A stretch of DNA of 64,000 nt from Leisingera thetidis (lineage in GTDB: Bacteria; Pseudomonadota; Alphaproteobacteria; Rhodobacterales; Rhodobacteraceae). The notes under the pieces were generated by a model that saw only the letters and a program-made list of their open reading frames with translations, was not told where the DNA came from and did no database searches. Where the stretch lies: positions 1,119,501-1,183,500 of the forward strand of contig NZ_CP109787.1 of assembly GCF_025857195.1 (NCBI RefSeq). The letters run 5' to 3'. The translations under genes were made by a program, and so were the position numbers. This document shows, piece after piece, positions 16,485 to 24,840 of this stretch (the first letter of the stretch is position 1; each line of letters opens with the position of its first letter).

Positions 16485-19031
16485 TTAGCCGTTCGGCATC
16501 GTCAGGGTGCGGTTGCGGCCGCCTTTCTGGTATTGCAGCTGGCTTTCGCCGATGGCGATCACCCGGCCCCCGTCAACACGGTCGCCGACCTGCACCTTCT
16601 TGTAGCGGCCCGAGGGCAGGCGGACCAGGGCGCGGCGGTCGGACGCGGTGCCGTAGACGCCGATCAGATTCAGCTTGCGCAGATTGATGGCGTTGCCGAC
16701 GGTGGCGCGGCGGGCAACCGACGCGCTGGTCGGAATGCTCGGCGCCGCCGCGGCAGCGGCGGCAGGCACGGCAGCGGCGGTCTGGACCTGGTTCTGTGTA
16801 TTGCGCCGGGCCCGGTCGACCAGATTGGCGAAATTGGCCGGTCGGCCGCGGGGTACGACCGACGCTGCGATGGCCTGGGCGGTGGCCGGCAGCTGCTCTT
16901 CTTCTGCCGGCTTCAGGCTGGCCGGCCGCTGGCGCGGGCGCAGCGAAGCCAGTTCCGCACGGCTGAGGCCGCCCAGCTGCGCCCGTTCGACCTGTTCTTC
17001 CAGATCCGAAGGCCGTGCCATGGGCCGTTTGCGTGACAGTACCTGGTTGCGCGCGACCGTCTCGGCCAGGGCTTCGGCGGCGGGGTCGCTGCGCTCCGGC
17101 GCGCGCGGCGGCGCTGCGTCAGGGCGCCCGAGATAGACCACGATGCCATCAGGGTTGACCGTGCCCTCGGGGCTGGCCTTCACCAGTCCGCGGCTGTCCA
17201 GAGCAAACGCCGAACCGGCTGCGGCCGGGGAGGCAATGGCGCCCGGCTCCTGATCCGGCAGGAAGCTCTCCGGCTGCGGCAGTGCCACGGCATCGGCAGC
17301 AATCTCCGTGCGGTCGACCGAAGCGGTGTAAAGCCCGTCCAGGTCCGGCGCGGAGGGGAGCGCCCCGAGGTCCGGTGCCACCGGCCAGATCCCGGTCGCG
17401 GCATAACGCGCGGCCTGGGCCAATTCATCCACCGGCCCGGTGCCGGCAGCATCTGCAGGGCTGGATGCCGATGAGGCCTCGTCTTCACCGCCGGACTGCA
17501 GAGCGCCGCCATCGGGAAAGGCGGTGTCCGTGCCGTCTTCCGGCAGTTCCACGCCATCGGCCGTTGCTTCATCTTCGGCCGAGGGGTCCTGGCCGGACGC
17601 GTCGGCCCAAGTGTCCTGCAGGCCGGGATCCGGCTGGTCCGCCAGCACGCTCACCTGCGGGGCAATGGCGGATTGCCCGCCGCCCGCAGCAGGGTCCTGC
17701 ACGGCCCGGGGTGTTTCCTGCGGGCCGGCGCTCCCGTCCGTCTGCTCTTCGCCCGGGCCCGCAGCGGGAGCGGCGGCCGGGTGCTGCTCATTTGCCGGCG
17801 GCGCGGTAAAGAAGCTGTCTTCGCCAAACAAAGCCCAGACCGCAACCGAGGCCATCATCAGCAGCAGAAGCACCGTCAGGATCACCCCGAGGTAGCGGGG
17901 TTTGCCCCTTGATGCAGCTTTGCCAGCCGCGGGTGTTTCCGGCCGGGCGGCTGCAGCGCGGGGGGCCTCGCGCAGTGCAGCCGGAGCCGGAGGGATCGCC
18001 GGGCCGGGCGCCGGCGGCTTGGCCGTCCCCTGCGCAAGCGCGGCTGTTGCTGCGCCCAGCGGTTTCGCCGCCGCAGGCGGTGCGGGAACCGGTTTCGCGG
18101 CCAGCGCGGCATTAGGTGCGGACACAGGCGGAACGGCCTTGTTCGCTGCCGGACCCGCGTCGCTTCTGCGGCTGGCGAAACCAGCGGCCTGCTGAACCGG
18201 CTTGCCGTCCGTCTTGGCCGGCGGCGGCGCAGGCGGAAATTCTGCCGGCGTCGGAGCCTGTGCCGCTTTCTCGGGCGTCCTTCGGCCGGAAACGCCGGGC
18301 TGGTCGGGCAGCTCGGCATCCAGGGCCGGGGCTGTGCCTTCAGTTTCCGGCTTTGCCGTGTCTGCAGGCAGCGCGGAGGGCTGCGGCGGCTGTGCCTGCG
18401 CGGCGGTGCCTTCGGCGGGCCTGGCGACCTGATCCTCGGCGCTGTTATCCGCGGCAGGGTCCGGCAGCGCCGCCGGTCCAATAACCGAAACCGCGGTTTT
18501 GTCGGGCTCTACCTCTGTGCCGCGGATCGCCCGCGTGGTGCCAAAGAAAGGCTCGCCCCGAAATCCGCTGGTCTCAGGTGCCGCAACAAAGCTTACCGGG
18601 CCGAAACCATGCTCTACGGCAAAAGTTTCCGCCTCATCCAGCGTTTCCAGCGCAACGGCGGCTATATGGGTCAGGCCGCCTTCGGTGGAAATGTCAAACG
18701 CCAGCTCCGCCACCGGATAGGGCGTGGCGCCTTCCAGCGCCCGCCGGGCGGCAACAATCCGCTCCTCCGCGGGCAGATCGCCGGTCTCAGCTGTCAGATA
18801 GCGGATCTGGTCGTTGGGCAGGACCAGCTTGCTGAACACATTGTCCGGTTCAAGCCGCTGCGCATCCTCGCGCATCGCGGCCAGCGCGGCGGGCAGATCC
18901 TCGGCGTCAAACGGCGTGCGGGCCACGCTTCTCCAGCCGTCATCGGCACGGTGGAGAAGTTCAACGCCATCTGCGGAAAGCGAAAGAGCAAAAGCCGGTT
19001 TCATGCTTTGGGTCAAACCATCCAAATCCAT
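16485..19031 (-). CDS. large single-pass membrane protein of unknown function
   Basis: About 848 residues, not confidently assigned. The first ~150 residues (FALSLSADGVELLHRADDGW; VLPNDQIRYLTAETG; IVAARRALEGATPYPV) look like an actin-like/GspL- or PilM-type cytoplasmic domain. A long Ala/Pro-rich linker leads to one membrane helix (GVILTVLLLLMMASVAVWAL), then an acidic disordered region and a C-terminal globular part, LVRLPSGRYKKVQVGDRVDGG..., resembling the periplasmic PilP/GspC homology domain. That mix suggests a fused assembly or envelope-scaffold protein. Start choice (19031 versus 19004) is uncertain; both ATGs lack a strong ribosome-binding site. Confidence 0.75.
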   Translation of the reverse strand: MDLDGLTQSMKPAFALSLSADGVELLHRADDGWRSVARTPFDAEDLPAALAAMREDAQRLEPDNVFSKLVLPNDQIRYLTAETGDLPAEERIVAARRALEGATPYPVAELAFDISTEGGLTHIAAVALETLDEAETFAVEHGFGPVSFVAAPETSGFRGEPFFGTTRAIRGTEVEPDKTAVSVIGPAALPDPAADNSAEDQVARPAEGTAAQAQPPQPSALPADTAKPETEGTAPALDAELPDQPGVSGRRTPEKAAQAPTPAEFPPAPPPAKTDGKPVQQAAGFASRRSDAGPAANKAVPPVSAPNAALAAKPVPAPPAAAKPLGAATAALAQGTAKPPAPGPAIPPAPAALREAPRAAAARPETPAAGKAASRGKPRYLGVILTVLLLLMMASVAVWALFGEDSFFTAPPANEQHPAAAPAAGPGEEQTDGSAGPQETPRAVQDPAAGGGQSAIAPQVSVLADQPDPGLQDTWADASGQDPSAEDEATADGVELPEDGTDTAFPDGGALQSGGEDEASSASSPADAAGTGPVDELAQAARYAATGIWPVAPDLGALPSAPDLDGLYTASVDRTEIAADAVALPQPESFLPDQEPGAIASPAAAGSAFALDSRGLVKASPEGTVNPDGIVVYLGRPDAAPPRAPERSDPAAEALAETVARNQVLSRKRPMARPSDLEEQVERAQLGGLSRAELASLRPRQRPASLKPAEEEQLPATAQAIAASVVPRGRPANFANLVDRARRNTQNQVQTAAAVPAAAAAAAPSIPTSASVARRATVGNAINLRKLNLIGVYGTASDRRALVRLPSGRYKKVQVGDRVDGGRVIAIGESQLQYQKGGRNRTLTMPNG

Positions 19032-19180
19032 ACTGCCCGGGGCAGCCTGGCGCGCCCGGTGTTTTGCCGCGGACCTTAAAGCAGGAGTCTGCCGAGTTAA
19101 AGGAAAAGACGTCTGCGGGGGCTTGCGGGCGGCAGTTTGCCATCCCCATCTAAGGGGCATTGCAAAAGGAGCTTTTGAAA

Positions 19181-19900
19181 ATGAAGGCAAGGAAACTTCT
19201 GGCGGCAGCCTTGATGTTGTCGATGAGCGCCGGCGCCCTGTCAGCGGGAGAGGCCGCGGCCTTGCGTCAGATCACCGTCAACGGGGAAAGCACCCTGCAG
19301 GTGGCGCCCGAACTGGCGACCATCACGTTGGGCGTGACCGAGGAGGCCGAGCAAGCTGCCGCGGCGATGAGCGCTGTTTCGGAGGCGATGAACGCGGTGA
19401 TTGCGCGGCTGAAAGAGGCCGGTATTGCCGCAGAGGACATGCAGACCAGCCAGATCTCAATGCATCCGGTGTGGTCGCAGGACCGGTCCGGCAGCAATGG
19501 CGGGCGGCGTGAGATCACCGGCTTCCAGGGCTCGAACACGCTGATGGTGCGGGTCCGCGACCTGGCGCAGCTGGGGCCGGTGCTGGACGGGGTGCTGACG
19601 GCCGGCGCCAACCAGTTCCAGGGGCTGAGCTTCGGCGTCTCCGACCCGGCGGCGATGCAGGACCAGATCCGCGGCGAGGCGGTCAAGGATGCCATCCGCA
19701 AGGCTGAGCAACTGGCCGAAGCAGCGGGCATGGAACTGGGACCGGTGCGCTCGATCAGCGAGCACGGCGGCGGCGGCCCGCGCCCGATGATGGCGATGGA
19801 GATGGCCCGCAGCGACGCGATGCCGGTCGAGGCAGGAGAGCTGACCTTCACCCATTCCGTCTCAGTCGTCTTCGACATGGCGGTGCCGGGGTCCGAATAA
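19181..19900 (+). CDS. SIMPL domain (DUF541) periplasmic protein
   Basis: A 239-residue exported protein. The signal peptide is KARKLLAAALMLSMSAGALSA. The mature region begins ITVNGESTLQVAPELATITLGV, the hallmark of SIMPL/DUF541 proteins, and contains FQGSNTLMVRVRDLAQLGPVLD and GLSFGVSDPAAMQDQIRGEAV in the expected order. Members include YggE, linked to oxidative stress tolerance, but the biochemical role is unsettled. AAAGGAG lies nine bases before the ATG. The gene diverges from the large membrane protein and is followed by a perfect terminator. Confidence 0.9.
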   Translation: MKARKLLAAALMLSMSAGALSAGEAAALRQITVNGESTLQVAPELATITLGVTEEAEQAAAAMSAVSEAMNAVIARLKEAGIAAEDMQTSQISMHPVWSQDRSGSNGGRREITGFQGSNTLMVRVRDLAQLGPVLDGVLTAGANQFQGLSFGVSDPAAMQDQIRGEAVKDAIRKAEQLAEAAGMELGPVRSISEHGGGGPRPMMAMEMARSDAMPVEAGELTFTHSVSVVFDMAVPGSE

Positions 19901-19912
19901 GCCGGAAACAGC

Positions 19913-19943
19913 GAAGGCCGGGCAGGGTGCCCGGCCTTCTTTT
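19913..19943. terminator. bidirectional terminator between SIMPL gene and metY
   Basis: A perfect twelve-base-pair stem: 19913-19924 pairs with 19928-19939 around a GGG loop, with T-rich sequence on the plus side. It sits between convergent genes and can serve both. Confidence 0.88.
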
Positions 19944-19964
19944 CTGCGCAGTTGCGGCGGCGCG

Positions 19965-21257
19965 TCAGCTGCAGGCCTTGGCCAGCGCCTGATCCAGATC
20001 GCGGATCAGGTCGTCCGGATCTTCGATGCCGATGGACACCCGCACCACGTTGGGGCTGGCACCGGCCGCTTTCTGCTGTTCCGGCGACAGCTGGCGGTGC
20101 GTGGTCGAGGCCGAATGGATGATCAGCGAGCGGGTGTCGCCCAAATTGGCGACATGGCTGAAGATCTCCAGTGAATCCACCAGCTTGATGCAGGCCTCAT
20201 ACCCGCCCTTGACGGCAAAGGTGAACAGGCCGCCGGTGCCCTTGGGGTAACAGGTCTTGGCGCGCTCGTGATAGGGAGACGACGGCAGGCCCGCATAGGT
20301 CACGTAGTCGACGCGCGCGTCCTGTTCGAGCCAGGCGGCGATCTTCTCGGCGTTCTCGCAGTGCTTCTGCATCCGCAAGCTCAGGGTTTCGACGCCCATC
20401 AGCGTGTAATGCGCTGCCTGCGGGTTCATCGTCATGCCGAGATCGCGCAGCCCGATGGCGATGCCGTGGAAGGTGAAGGCCAGCGGCCCGAAGGTCTCGT
20501 GGAACTTCAGCCCGTGATAGGCGGTTTCGGGTTCGGACAGCGACGGGAACTTGTCGTTGGCGGACCAGTCGAACTTGCCCGAATCAACGATGCAGCCGCC
20601 GGTCACGGTGCCGTTGCCGGTCAGGTATTTGGTGGTCGAATGCACCACCAGCGTGGCGCCATGCTCGATCGGACGGCACAGATAGGGCGTGGCCGAGGTG
20701 TTGTCGACAATCAGCGGGACGCCGGCCGCATCGGTGATATCCGCCAGCGACCGGATGTCGGTCACATAGCCGCCGGGGTTGGCGATGGATTCACAGAACA
20801 CCGCGCGGGTGTTGTCATCGATCGCCGCCTTCACCGCCTCCAGATCGTCGGTGTCGACGAATTTGGCCGACCAGCCGAAGCGCTTGATGGTCTGGCTGAA
20901 CTGGGTGACGGTGCCGCCGTAAAGCCGGGTCGAGGCCACCACGTTGCAGCCCGGCCCCATCAGCGGGAACAGAGCCATGATCTGCGCCGCGTGGCCCGAC
21001 GAGCAGCAGACCGCGCCGACGCCGCCCTCCAGCGTTGCCAGCCGCTCCTGCAGCACTGCGACGGTGGGATTGGTCAGGCGGGAATAGATGAATCCGACTT
21101 CCTGCAGGTTGAACAGCGCCGCGGCATGCTCTGCATCGCGGAACACATAGGCCGTGCTCTGGTATATCGGCGTCTGCCGTGCGCCGGTGGCCGGGTCCGG
21201 CTTGGCGCCGGCATGGATCTGCAAGGTGTCAAAACCGTAGGACGGTGCGTCGGTCAT
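19965..21257 (-). CDS. metY: O-acetylhomoserine aminocarboxypropyltransferase (sulfhydrylase)
   Basis: A 430-residue PLP enzyme of the Cys/Met metabolism family that makes homocysteine from O-acetylhomoserine and sulfide. Lys210 in VVHSTTKYLTGNG is the PLP lysine; PIYQSTAYVF, YSRLTNPT and DNTSATPYLCRP are family blocks. Length and the opening MTDAPSYGFDTLQIHAGA fit MetY rather than cystathionine synthase. GGGAGA is eight bases upstream of the ATG at 21257. I looked for a SAM riboswitch in the leader and could not identify one. The gene stands alone. Confidence 0.93.
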   Translation of the reverse strand: MTDAPSYGFDTLQIHAGAKPDPATGARQTPIYQSTAYVFRDAEHAAALFNLQEVGFIYSRLTNPTVAVLQERLATLEGGVGAVCCSSGHAAQIMALFPLMGPGCNVVASTRLYGGTVTQFSQTIKRFGWSAKFVDTDDLEAVKAAIDDNTRAVFCESIANPGGYVTDIRSLADITDAAGVPLIVDNTSATPYLCRPIEHGATLVVHSTTKYLTGNGTVTGGCIVDSGKFDWSANDKFPSLSEPETAYHGLKFHETFGPLAFTFHGIAIGLRDLGMTMNPQAAHYTLMGVETLSLRMQKHCENAEKIAAWLEQDARVDYVTYAGLPSSPYHERAKTCYPKGTGGLFTFAVKGGYEACIKLVDSLEIFSHVANLGDTRSLIIHSASTTHRQLSPEQQKAAGASPNVVRVSIGIEDPDDLIRDLDQALAKACS

Positions 21258-21771
21258 GAGAATGTCTCCCTGAAAGGCCTTTTCGTTTCGCGCGCACCAC
21301 AGCATGGCTGCGCACAGAAGGCAATTGCGGGAATGCCGCGGCGGAAATCTCCCGCCCGCCGCCAGGCTGCGGGCTGTGATAGAGCGCCTTGCCGGACCAA
21401 GCAGGCGCGGCACCGCCCGGGTGTGCCGCAGATCGGCGCGGCGCCGTCTCCCATGGTGAAAAATATCCTGCAGATGGCGGTCGAGCTCACCCGGCAACAG
21501 GCAATGTCTTGAGCGATGGGCAAAGCCGGATCGGTCCCGGCTGACAGCACGGTGTCGGTCCTGTCCAGGTCATGACCATTTTCCAGCGCAAGAACCTGGT
21601 CCCGCCGGACGGCAAGCCTGCCACCTGGTGAGAATAGCGGGATGCCGTGCCCCGCACCGGCCGTTCTGCGGCAAGTCAGGCGGGTACTGATACCCGCAAG
21701 TGGGGCCTGTAGTGGGGCTGGCAAATGGCAGTCCCGGCTAGCATCCAGTTACATCATGATTTTTTAGAAAG
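21258..21771. other. gene-free host sequence between metY and the integrated element
   Basis: About 510 bp hold the metY promoter and leader (minus strand) and then GC-rich sequence up to the element boundary at 21772. Frames here look non-coding. No riboswitch, terminator or repeat was recognised. Confidence 0.5.
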
Positions 21772-21817
21772 ATGGTGCCCCCACACGGACTCGAACCGCG
21801 GACCTACTGATTACAAA
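21772..21817. repeat. attL: duplicated 3' part of tRNA-Thr
   Basis: These 46 bp are identical to 29543-29588. They comprise the CCA end, acceptor 3' strand, T-arm, variable loop and anticodon-stem 3' side of tRNA-Thr read on the minus strand, and stop just past the anticodon. The sequence then diverges, so no complete tRNA is encoded here; this is the attachment-site scar. Confidence 0.93.
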
Positions 21818-21946
21818 AATTCCTCAGGGCATTTCTCCGGATTTCGCCAAACTTCGCTGACCACCCATAAAAGACTGTTATTGCTTGATTATTATTGACG
21901 GTCGCTACGCTCTCCTCTCATTTTCAACGCCATATTCCGAAGCACA

Positions 21947-21968
21947 CTGCTTCCTATATGCTTCCGGA
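21947..21968 (+). repeat. subterminal 22-bp direct repeat, left copy
   Basis: This 22-mer is repeated exactly at 29457-29478 in the same orientation. It contains two TGCTTCC half-sites separated by TATA, that is, repeated with an 11-bp period. It lies 129 bp inside attL and just before the integrase start. The shape and position suggest an integrase arm-type or excisionase binding site. Confidence 0.7.
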
Positions 21969-22005
21969 TTTTAAAATCGAACGTTGCGAGAGTGAAGAAA
22001 CTGAG

Positions 22006-23193
22006 ATGACAAAACTTACAAAACGGATCGTGGACGGGCTTGCCCCAGAGGCGAAGGAACGGATCATTTGGGACCAGGAATTGCCCGGATTTGGCATCCG
22101 CATCTATCCTACTGGCCGCAAGGTCTACCTCGTGCAATACCGCAGCAGTGGCAGGACGCGGCGCAAGAACCTTGGACAGCACGGAGTCTTGACGGCAGAC
22201 GAAGCACGCAAAGAGGCCAAGCTTGTACAAGCCGACGTCGCGCGGGGCGGCGACCCCTCTGCGGAGCGTAAGGCAAAGCTGCGCAGCCTGACAGTGGCCG
22301 CACTGGCGGAACGGTTCCTAGCGGAGCACGTTGCACTGCATTGCAAGCCTTCCACGCATTACGATTATTCCAATACCGTTCGAGGCACGATCAACCCTGC
22401 CCTGGGGCCGATTAAAATCACCGAAATCACCCGCGCCGACATTGCCAACTTCCACCACCAGAAACGGGATACTCCATATCAGGCAAATCGTGCTGTCGCC
22501 CTGCTGTCCAAGATGTTCAATGTGGCCGAGGACTGGGGCCTGCGTCCGCAGGGCTCGAACCCAGCCACTCGGATCAAGAAGTATCGCGAAGTTGAAAAGA
22601 AGCGCTACCTGAACGACGCCGAACAGGCACAGCTTGGGGAAACCTTGTTTGAGGGCCTCGATTCAGGTGAGCTTTCAGAATACGTTGTCGCCGCCATTTA
22701 CCTGCTGATGCTCACAGGATGCCGTCTCAAAGAAATTCAAGCGCTGCAGTGGGATTTTGTCACCTCGACGCATTTAGAGCTTCCAGACAGCAAAACAGGC
22801 AGACGGCGCATTCCTCTACCCAGAGAGGCACAGACAGTCCTGGACGCCTTGCCCCGCCGTGAGGGAAACCCTTACGTCATTCTGGGGGACAGTCCCGAAG
22901 GCCACTACAACGATTTGCAAAAGCCGTGGCGCAAGATCAGAGCCAAGGCCGGTCTGCACGACGTGCGATTGCACGATCTGCGGCATACCTATGCTTCGGT
23001 TGCTGTCACAAATGGGATTGACCCATTCATGCTCAAAGAAATCATGGGACACAAAAACCTGTCCACAACACTGCGGTACGCGCATCTCGCAGACGACGCA
23101 GTTCAACGAGCTGCCGGGTCGATTGCATCGCGTCTGGCTAGCGCCATGCAGAGGAGCGAAGGTCGTCCGCATGGGTTGCGTGCCGTGGGATAA
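22006..23193 (+). CDS. int: tyrosine recombinase / phage-type integrase
   Basis: A 395-residue site-specific recombinase with the N-terminal DUF4102 arm-binding domain (KLTKRIVDGLAPEAKERIIW, then GFGIRIYPTGRK) and a C-terminal catalytic domain. Catalytic residues are all visible: Arg240 (LTGCRLKEI), His323 and Arg326 (HDLRHT), His349 (GHKNLS) and Tyr358 (LRYAHL). Such P4-type integrases insert at tRNA 3' ends, which agrees with the adjacent attL and the tRNA-Thr target. I chose ATG 22006, since the known domain starts there; its ribosome-binding site is weak. It is transcribed inward from the left end of the element. Confidence 0.95.
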   Translation: MTKLTKRIVDGLAPEAKERIIWDQELPGFGIRIYPTGRKVYLVQYRSSGRTRRKNLGQHGVLTADEARKEAKLVQADVARGGDPSAERKAKLRSLTVAALAERFLAEHVALHCKPSTHYDYSNTVRGTINPALGPIKITEITRADIANFHHQKRDTPYQANRAVALLSKMFNVAEDWGLRPQGSNPATRIKKYREVEKKRYLNDAEQAQLGETLFEGLDSGELSEYVVAAIYLLMLTGCRLKEIQALQWDFVTSTHLELPDSKTGRRRIPLPREAQTVLDALPRREGNPYVILGDSPEGHYNDLQKPWRKIRAKAGLHDVRLHDLRHTYASVAVTNGIDPFMLKEIMGHKNLSTTLRYAHLADDAVQRAAGSIASRLASAMQRSEGRPHGLRAVG

Positions 23194-23237
23194 AGCCGCA
23201 TCAAAGCCCAAACTGAATTCACACAGAACTGCAAAAT

Positions 23238-24074
23238 ATGCGTCATAACCTTCCAAAGCTCCGTTTTCATAGGGACCAGTTCATTACCCTAAACGAAGGG
23301 TTCGACCGGGCCGGGCGTTTCACCTTTCCGCTCGAATGGACAGGTCAAGAAGCGTTTGCGTGGCCTGAAGCCGCGCCTGAATTATTCAGGAATGAGCGTG
23401 AAGAGTTAGAGAATGAGTTCCAGAGGTTGAACAAGAGGGCAACTGATCTGCATCTGATGGATACTTTCGGTATGGACGCTGATCAGCAGGAACAGGTTCA
23501 ACAAGCTGCAGAAGATGCTTCTGCTCAGCGAGAACAGGCGCGAAACAAGCTCAGCCAATTTGGAAGAGCATATGACTCTCGTTTTATAGATGCCGAGGCG
23601 TACGCTAGACGTACCGAAGTTGAGGGTCTGCTCTGCCGGGCGATGGAGAAACGGGAGCTTCTACTCCATTTTGGAACGGGTACCGGCATAAGGCTGGGCG
23701 ACTGGCAGGCTGACAACCGCTATTTCGAGATGAGTTTCGGGTTCAGCTATGTCATTGCACCCAAGAGCTACGGTGGCCGCCGCCGTTTCCCTGCCTATTT
23801 TAAGCTCCGCGATTTTAATGCATGGGCAGAGCCCAAAGAGGCTGAGCTCACTCCCTACGAAGCTGCCCCGATTGAAGAGCGAATGATCGAATGGTTCCTG
23901 AAGTACCGAGCGGTTTGCTTAGCTGAAGGCCGCAAAGTGCGGCAGGAAGACGTCAGGGCCGAGTGTGAAGAACACTTTGGGCGCAAGGATCTCGGACGCA
24001 AGTTTGAAGCGGTTTGGAAGCTGCTGGCGGTGGACGAAATCCGTAAGGTTGGGCGCACAAAAAAATCCGCCTAG
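23238..24074 (+). CDS. hypothetical protein of the integrative element
   Basis: A 278-residue protein that I do not recognise. The first 60 residues are mixed; residues about 52-110 (NEREELENEFQRLNKRATDL, then QQEQVQQAAEDASAQREQA) are strongly charged and probably coiled coil; the last 70 (IEERMIEWFLKYRAVCLAEG, RAECEEHFGRKDLGRKFEAV) are helical and basic and could be a winged-helix-like DNA-binding domain. It starts 44 bp after the integrase stop on the same strand. No signal peptide or membrane segment. A regulatory or replication accessory role is possible but unproven. Confidence 0.7.
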   Translation: MRHNLPKLRFHRDQFITLNEGFDRAGRFTFPLEWTGQEAFAWPEAAPELFRNEREELENEFQRLNKRATDLHLMDTFGMDADQQEQVQQAAEDASAQREQARNKLSQFGRAYDSRFIDAEAYARRTEVEGLLCRAMEKRELLLHFGTGTGIRLGDWQADNRYFEMSFGFSYVIAPKSYGGRRRFPAYFKLRDFNAWAEPKEAELTPYEAAPIEERMIEWFLKYRAVCLAEGRKVRQEDVRAECEEHFGRKDLGRKFEAVWKLLAVDEIRKVGRTKKSA

Positions 24075-24255
24075 CATTTCCTTGCGCTAGCACACAGGAA
24101 CTTTTTGCAAGCCAGCTAAATAACTGAAATATATAAGTAAAAAAATACTGCCCGGCATTTCCCGCCCAAGAAAAAAGGCCCGGCGTCTATTTCGGCCTTC
24201 TGCGCCCATCTACCTTGTCCTCACAAACACTGCATCTGCAATCTGAGGCCACCAA

Positions 24256-24480
24256 ATGATCAACAATCGCTTGAACGGGCACGATCCCGACACCCTAGTA
24301 GACGAGCGCGAAGCCGCATCGTTCCTGTGCTATTCCGTGCGCGCTCTTCAGAACTGGCGGCATCGTGGCGGCGGCCCGCGCTTCGTCAAAGTATCCTCGC
24401 GCTCTGTCCGTTACCGGCGCGCTGACCTTTTGGACTGGATTGCTGAGCGAACAGTCTCCCACACGTCGCAACCCATCTGA
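24256..24480 (+). CDS. AlpA/excisionase-like helix-turn-helix protein
   Basis: A 74-residue protein consisting of one MerR-like winged HTH of the HTH_17 group: VDEREAASFLCYSVRALQNW, then RHRGGGPRFVKV and VRYRRADLLDWI. Proteins of this size and form act as excisionases or as activators of integrase/replication genes (AlpA of cryptic prophage P4-like elements). Its place between the integrase block and the replication block fits a lifestyle switch. About 180 bp of AT-rich sequence lie upstream and may carry its promoter; two hairpins lie downstream. Confidence 0.85.
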   Translation: MINNRLNGHDPDTLVDEREAASFLCYSVRALQNWRHRGGGPRFVKVSSRSVRYRRADLLDWIAERTVSHTSQPI

Positions 24481-24492
24481 CAATCAGTTTTG

Positions 24493-24521
24493 CCCTTGAA
24501 GGGTTGGTAGCACTTCAAGGG
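24493..24521 (+). terminator. hairpin after the HTH gene
   Basis: CCCTTGAAG (24493-24501) and CTTCAAGGG (24513-24521) are perfect inverted repeats with an 11-base loop, followed by ATTTTGG. It may be a weak terminator or attenuator just after the AlpA-like gene. Confidence 0.4.
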
Positions 24522-24545
24522 ATTTTGGGGCCGGACGGCTCTTGC

Positions 24546-24585
24546 AGGGCGCGGGGTAAACGCACCTCGCGCCCTCTCTTTGTCT
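24546..24585 (+). terminator. strong hairpin between HTH gene and replication block
   Basis: A twelve-base-pair stem (24546-24557 with 24564-24575, one G-T pair) with a six-base loop, followed by a pyrimidine/T-rich run CTCTTTGTCT. It probably terminates the HTH transcript or regulates read-through into the replication genes. Confidence 0.5.
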
Positions 24586-24618
24586 GCTGCCAGGAACCAT
24601 CATCAAAAGGAAAACAAC

Positions 24619-24840
24619 ATGGCAAACCAGCCTATCCACAAAATCAGACTCGGGCTGATCACAGCCGCCATCTGGGACAATGACGGGTTCTATTCCGTCG
24701 ATGTTACGCGGGCCTACAGGACCAGTGACGGCAACTGGCAGAGCTCTACCAGCTTCTCCCACGCGGACTTGCTCAACGTTGCCAAATGCGCTGAGCGCGC
24801 AGAAATCTGGATCGGGAGGCAGGTCAATGCTGCGAAATGA
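24619..24840 (+). CDS. small hypothetical protein upstream of rep
   Basis: A 73-residue protein (MANQPIHKIRLGLITAAIWD...) with no motif I can name. The pattern IRLGLITAAIWDNDGFYSVDVTR alternates hydrophobic residues like a small beta-sheet domain, followed by one helix (SHADLLNVAKCAERAEIWIG). AAAAGG lies before the ATG at 24619. Its end overlaps the likely start of the replication initiator by 14 bp, so the two are probably translationally coupled and the small protein may serve in replication. Confidence 0.75.
   Translation: MANQPIHKIRLGLITAAIWDNDGFYSVDVTRAYRTSDGNWQSSTSFSHADLLNVAKCAERAEIWIGRQVNAAK

Noticed and set aside
21258..21450. SAM riboswitch in the metY leader
   Set aside because: I looked for SAM-II, SAM-V and SAM/SAH-like conserved cores in the minus-strand leader and saw none; a covariance-model search would settle it.
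21772..21817. Second tRNA-Thr gene
   Set aside because: Only the 3' half matches; sequence diverges just past the anticodon, so there is no 5' half and no fold. It is an att remnant.
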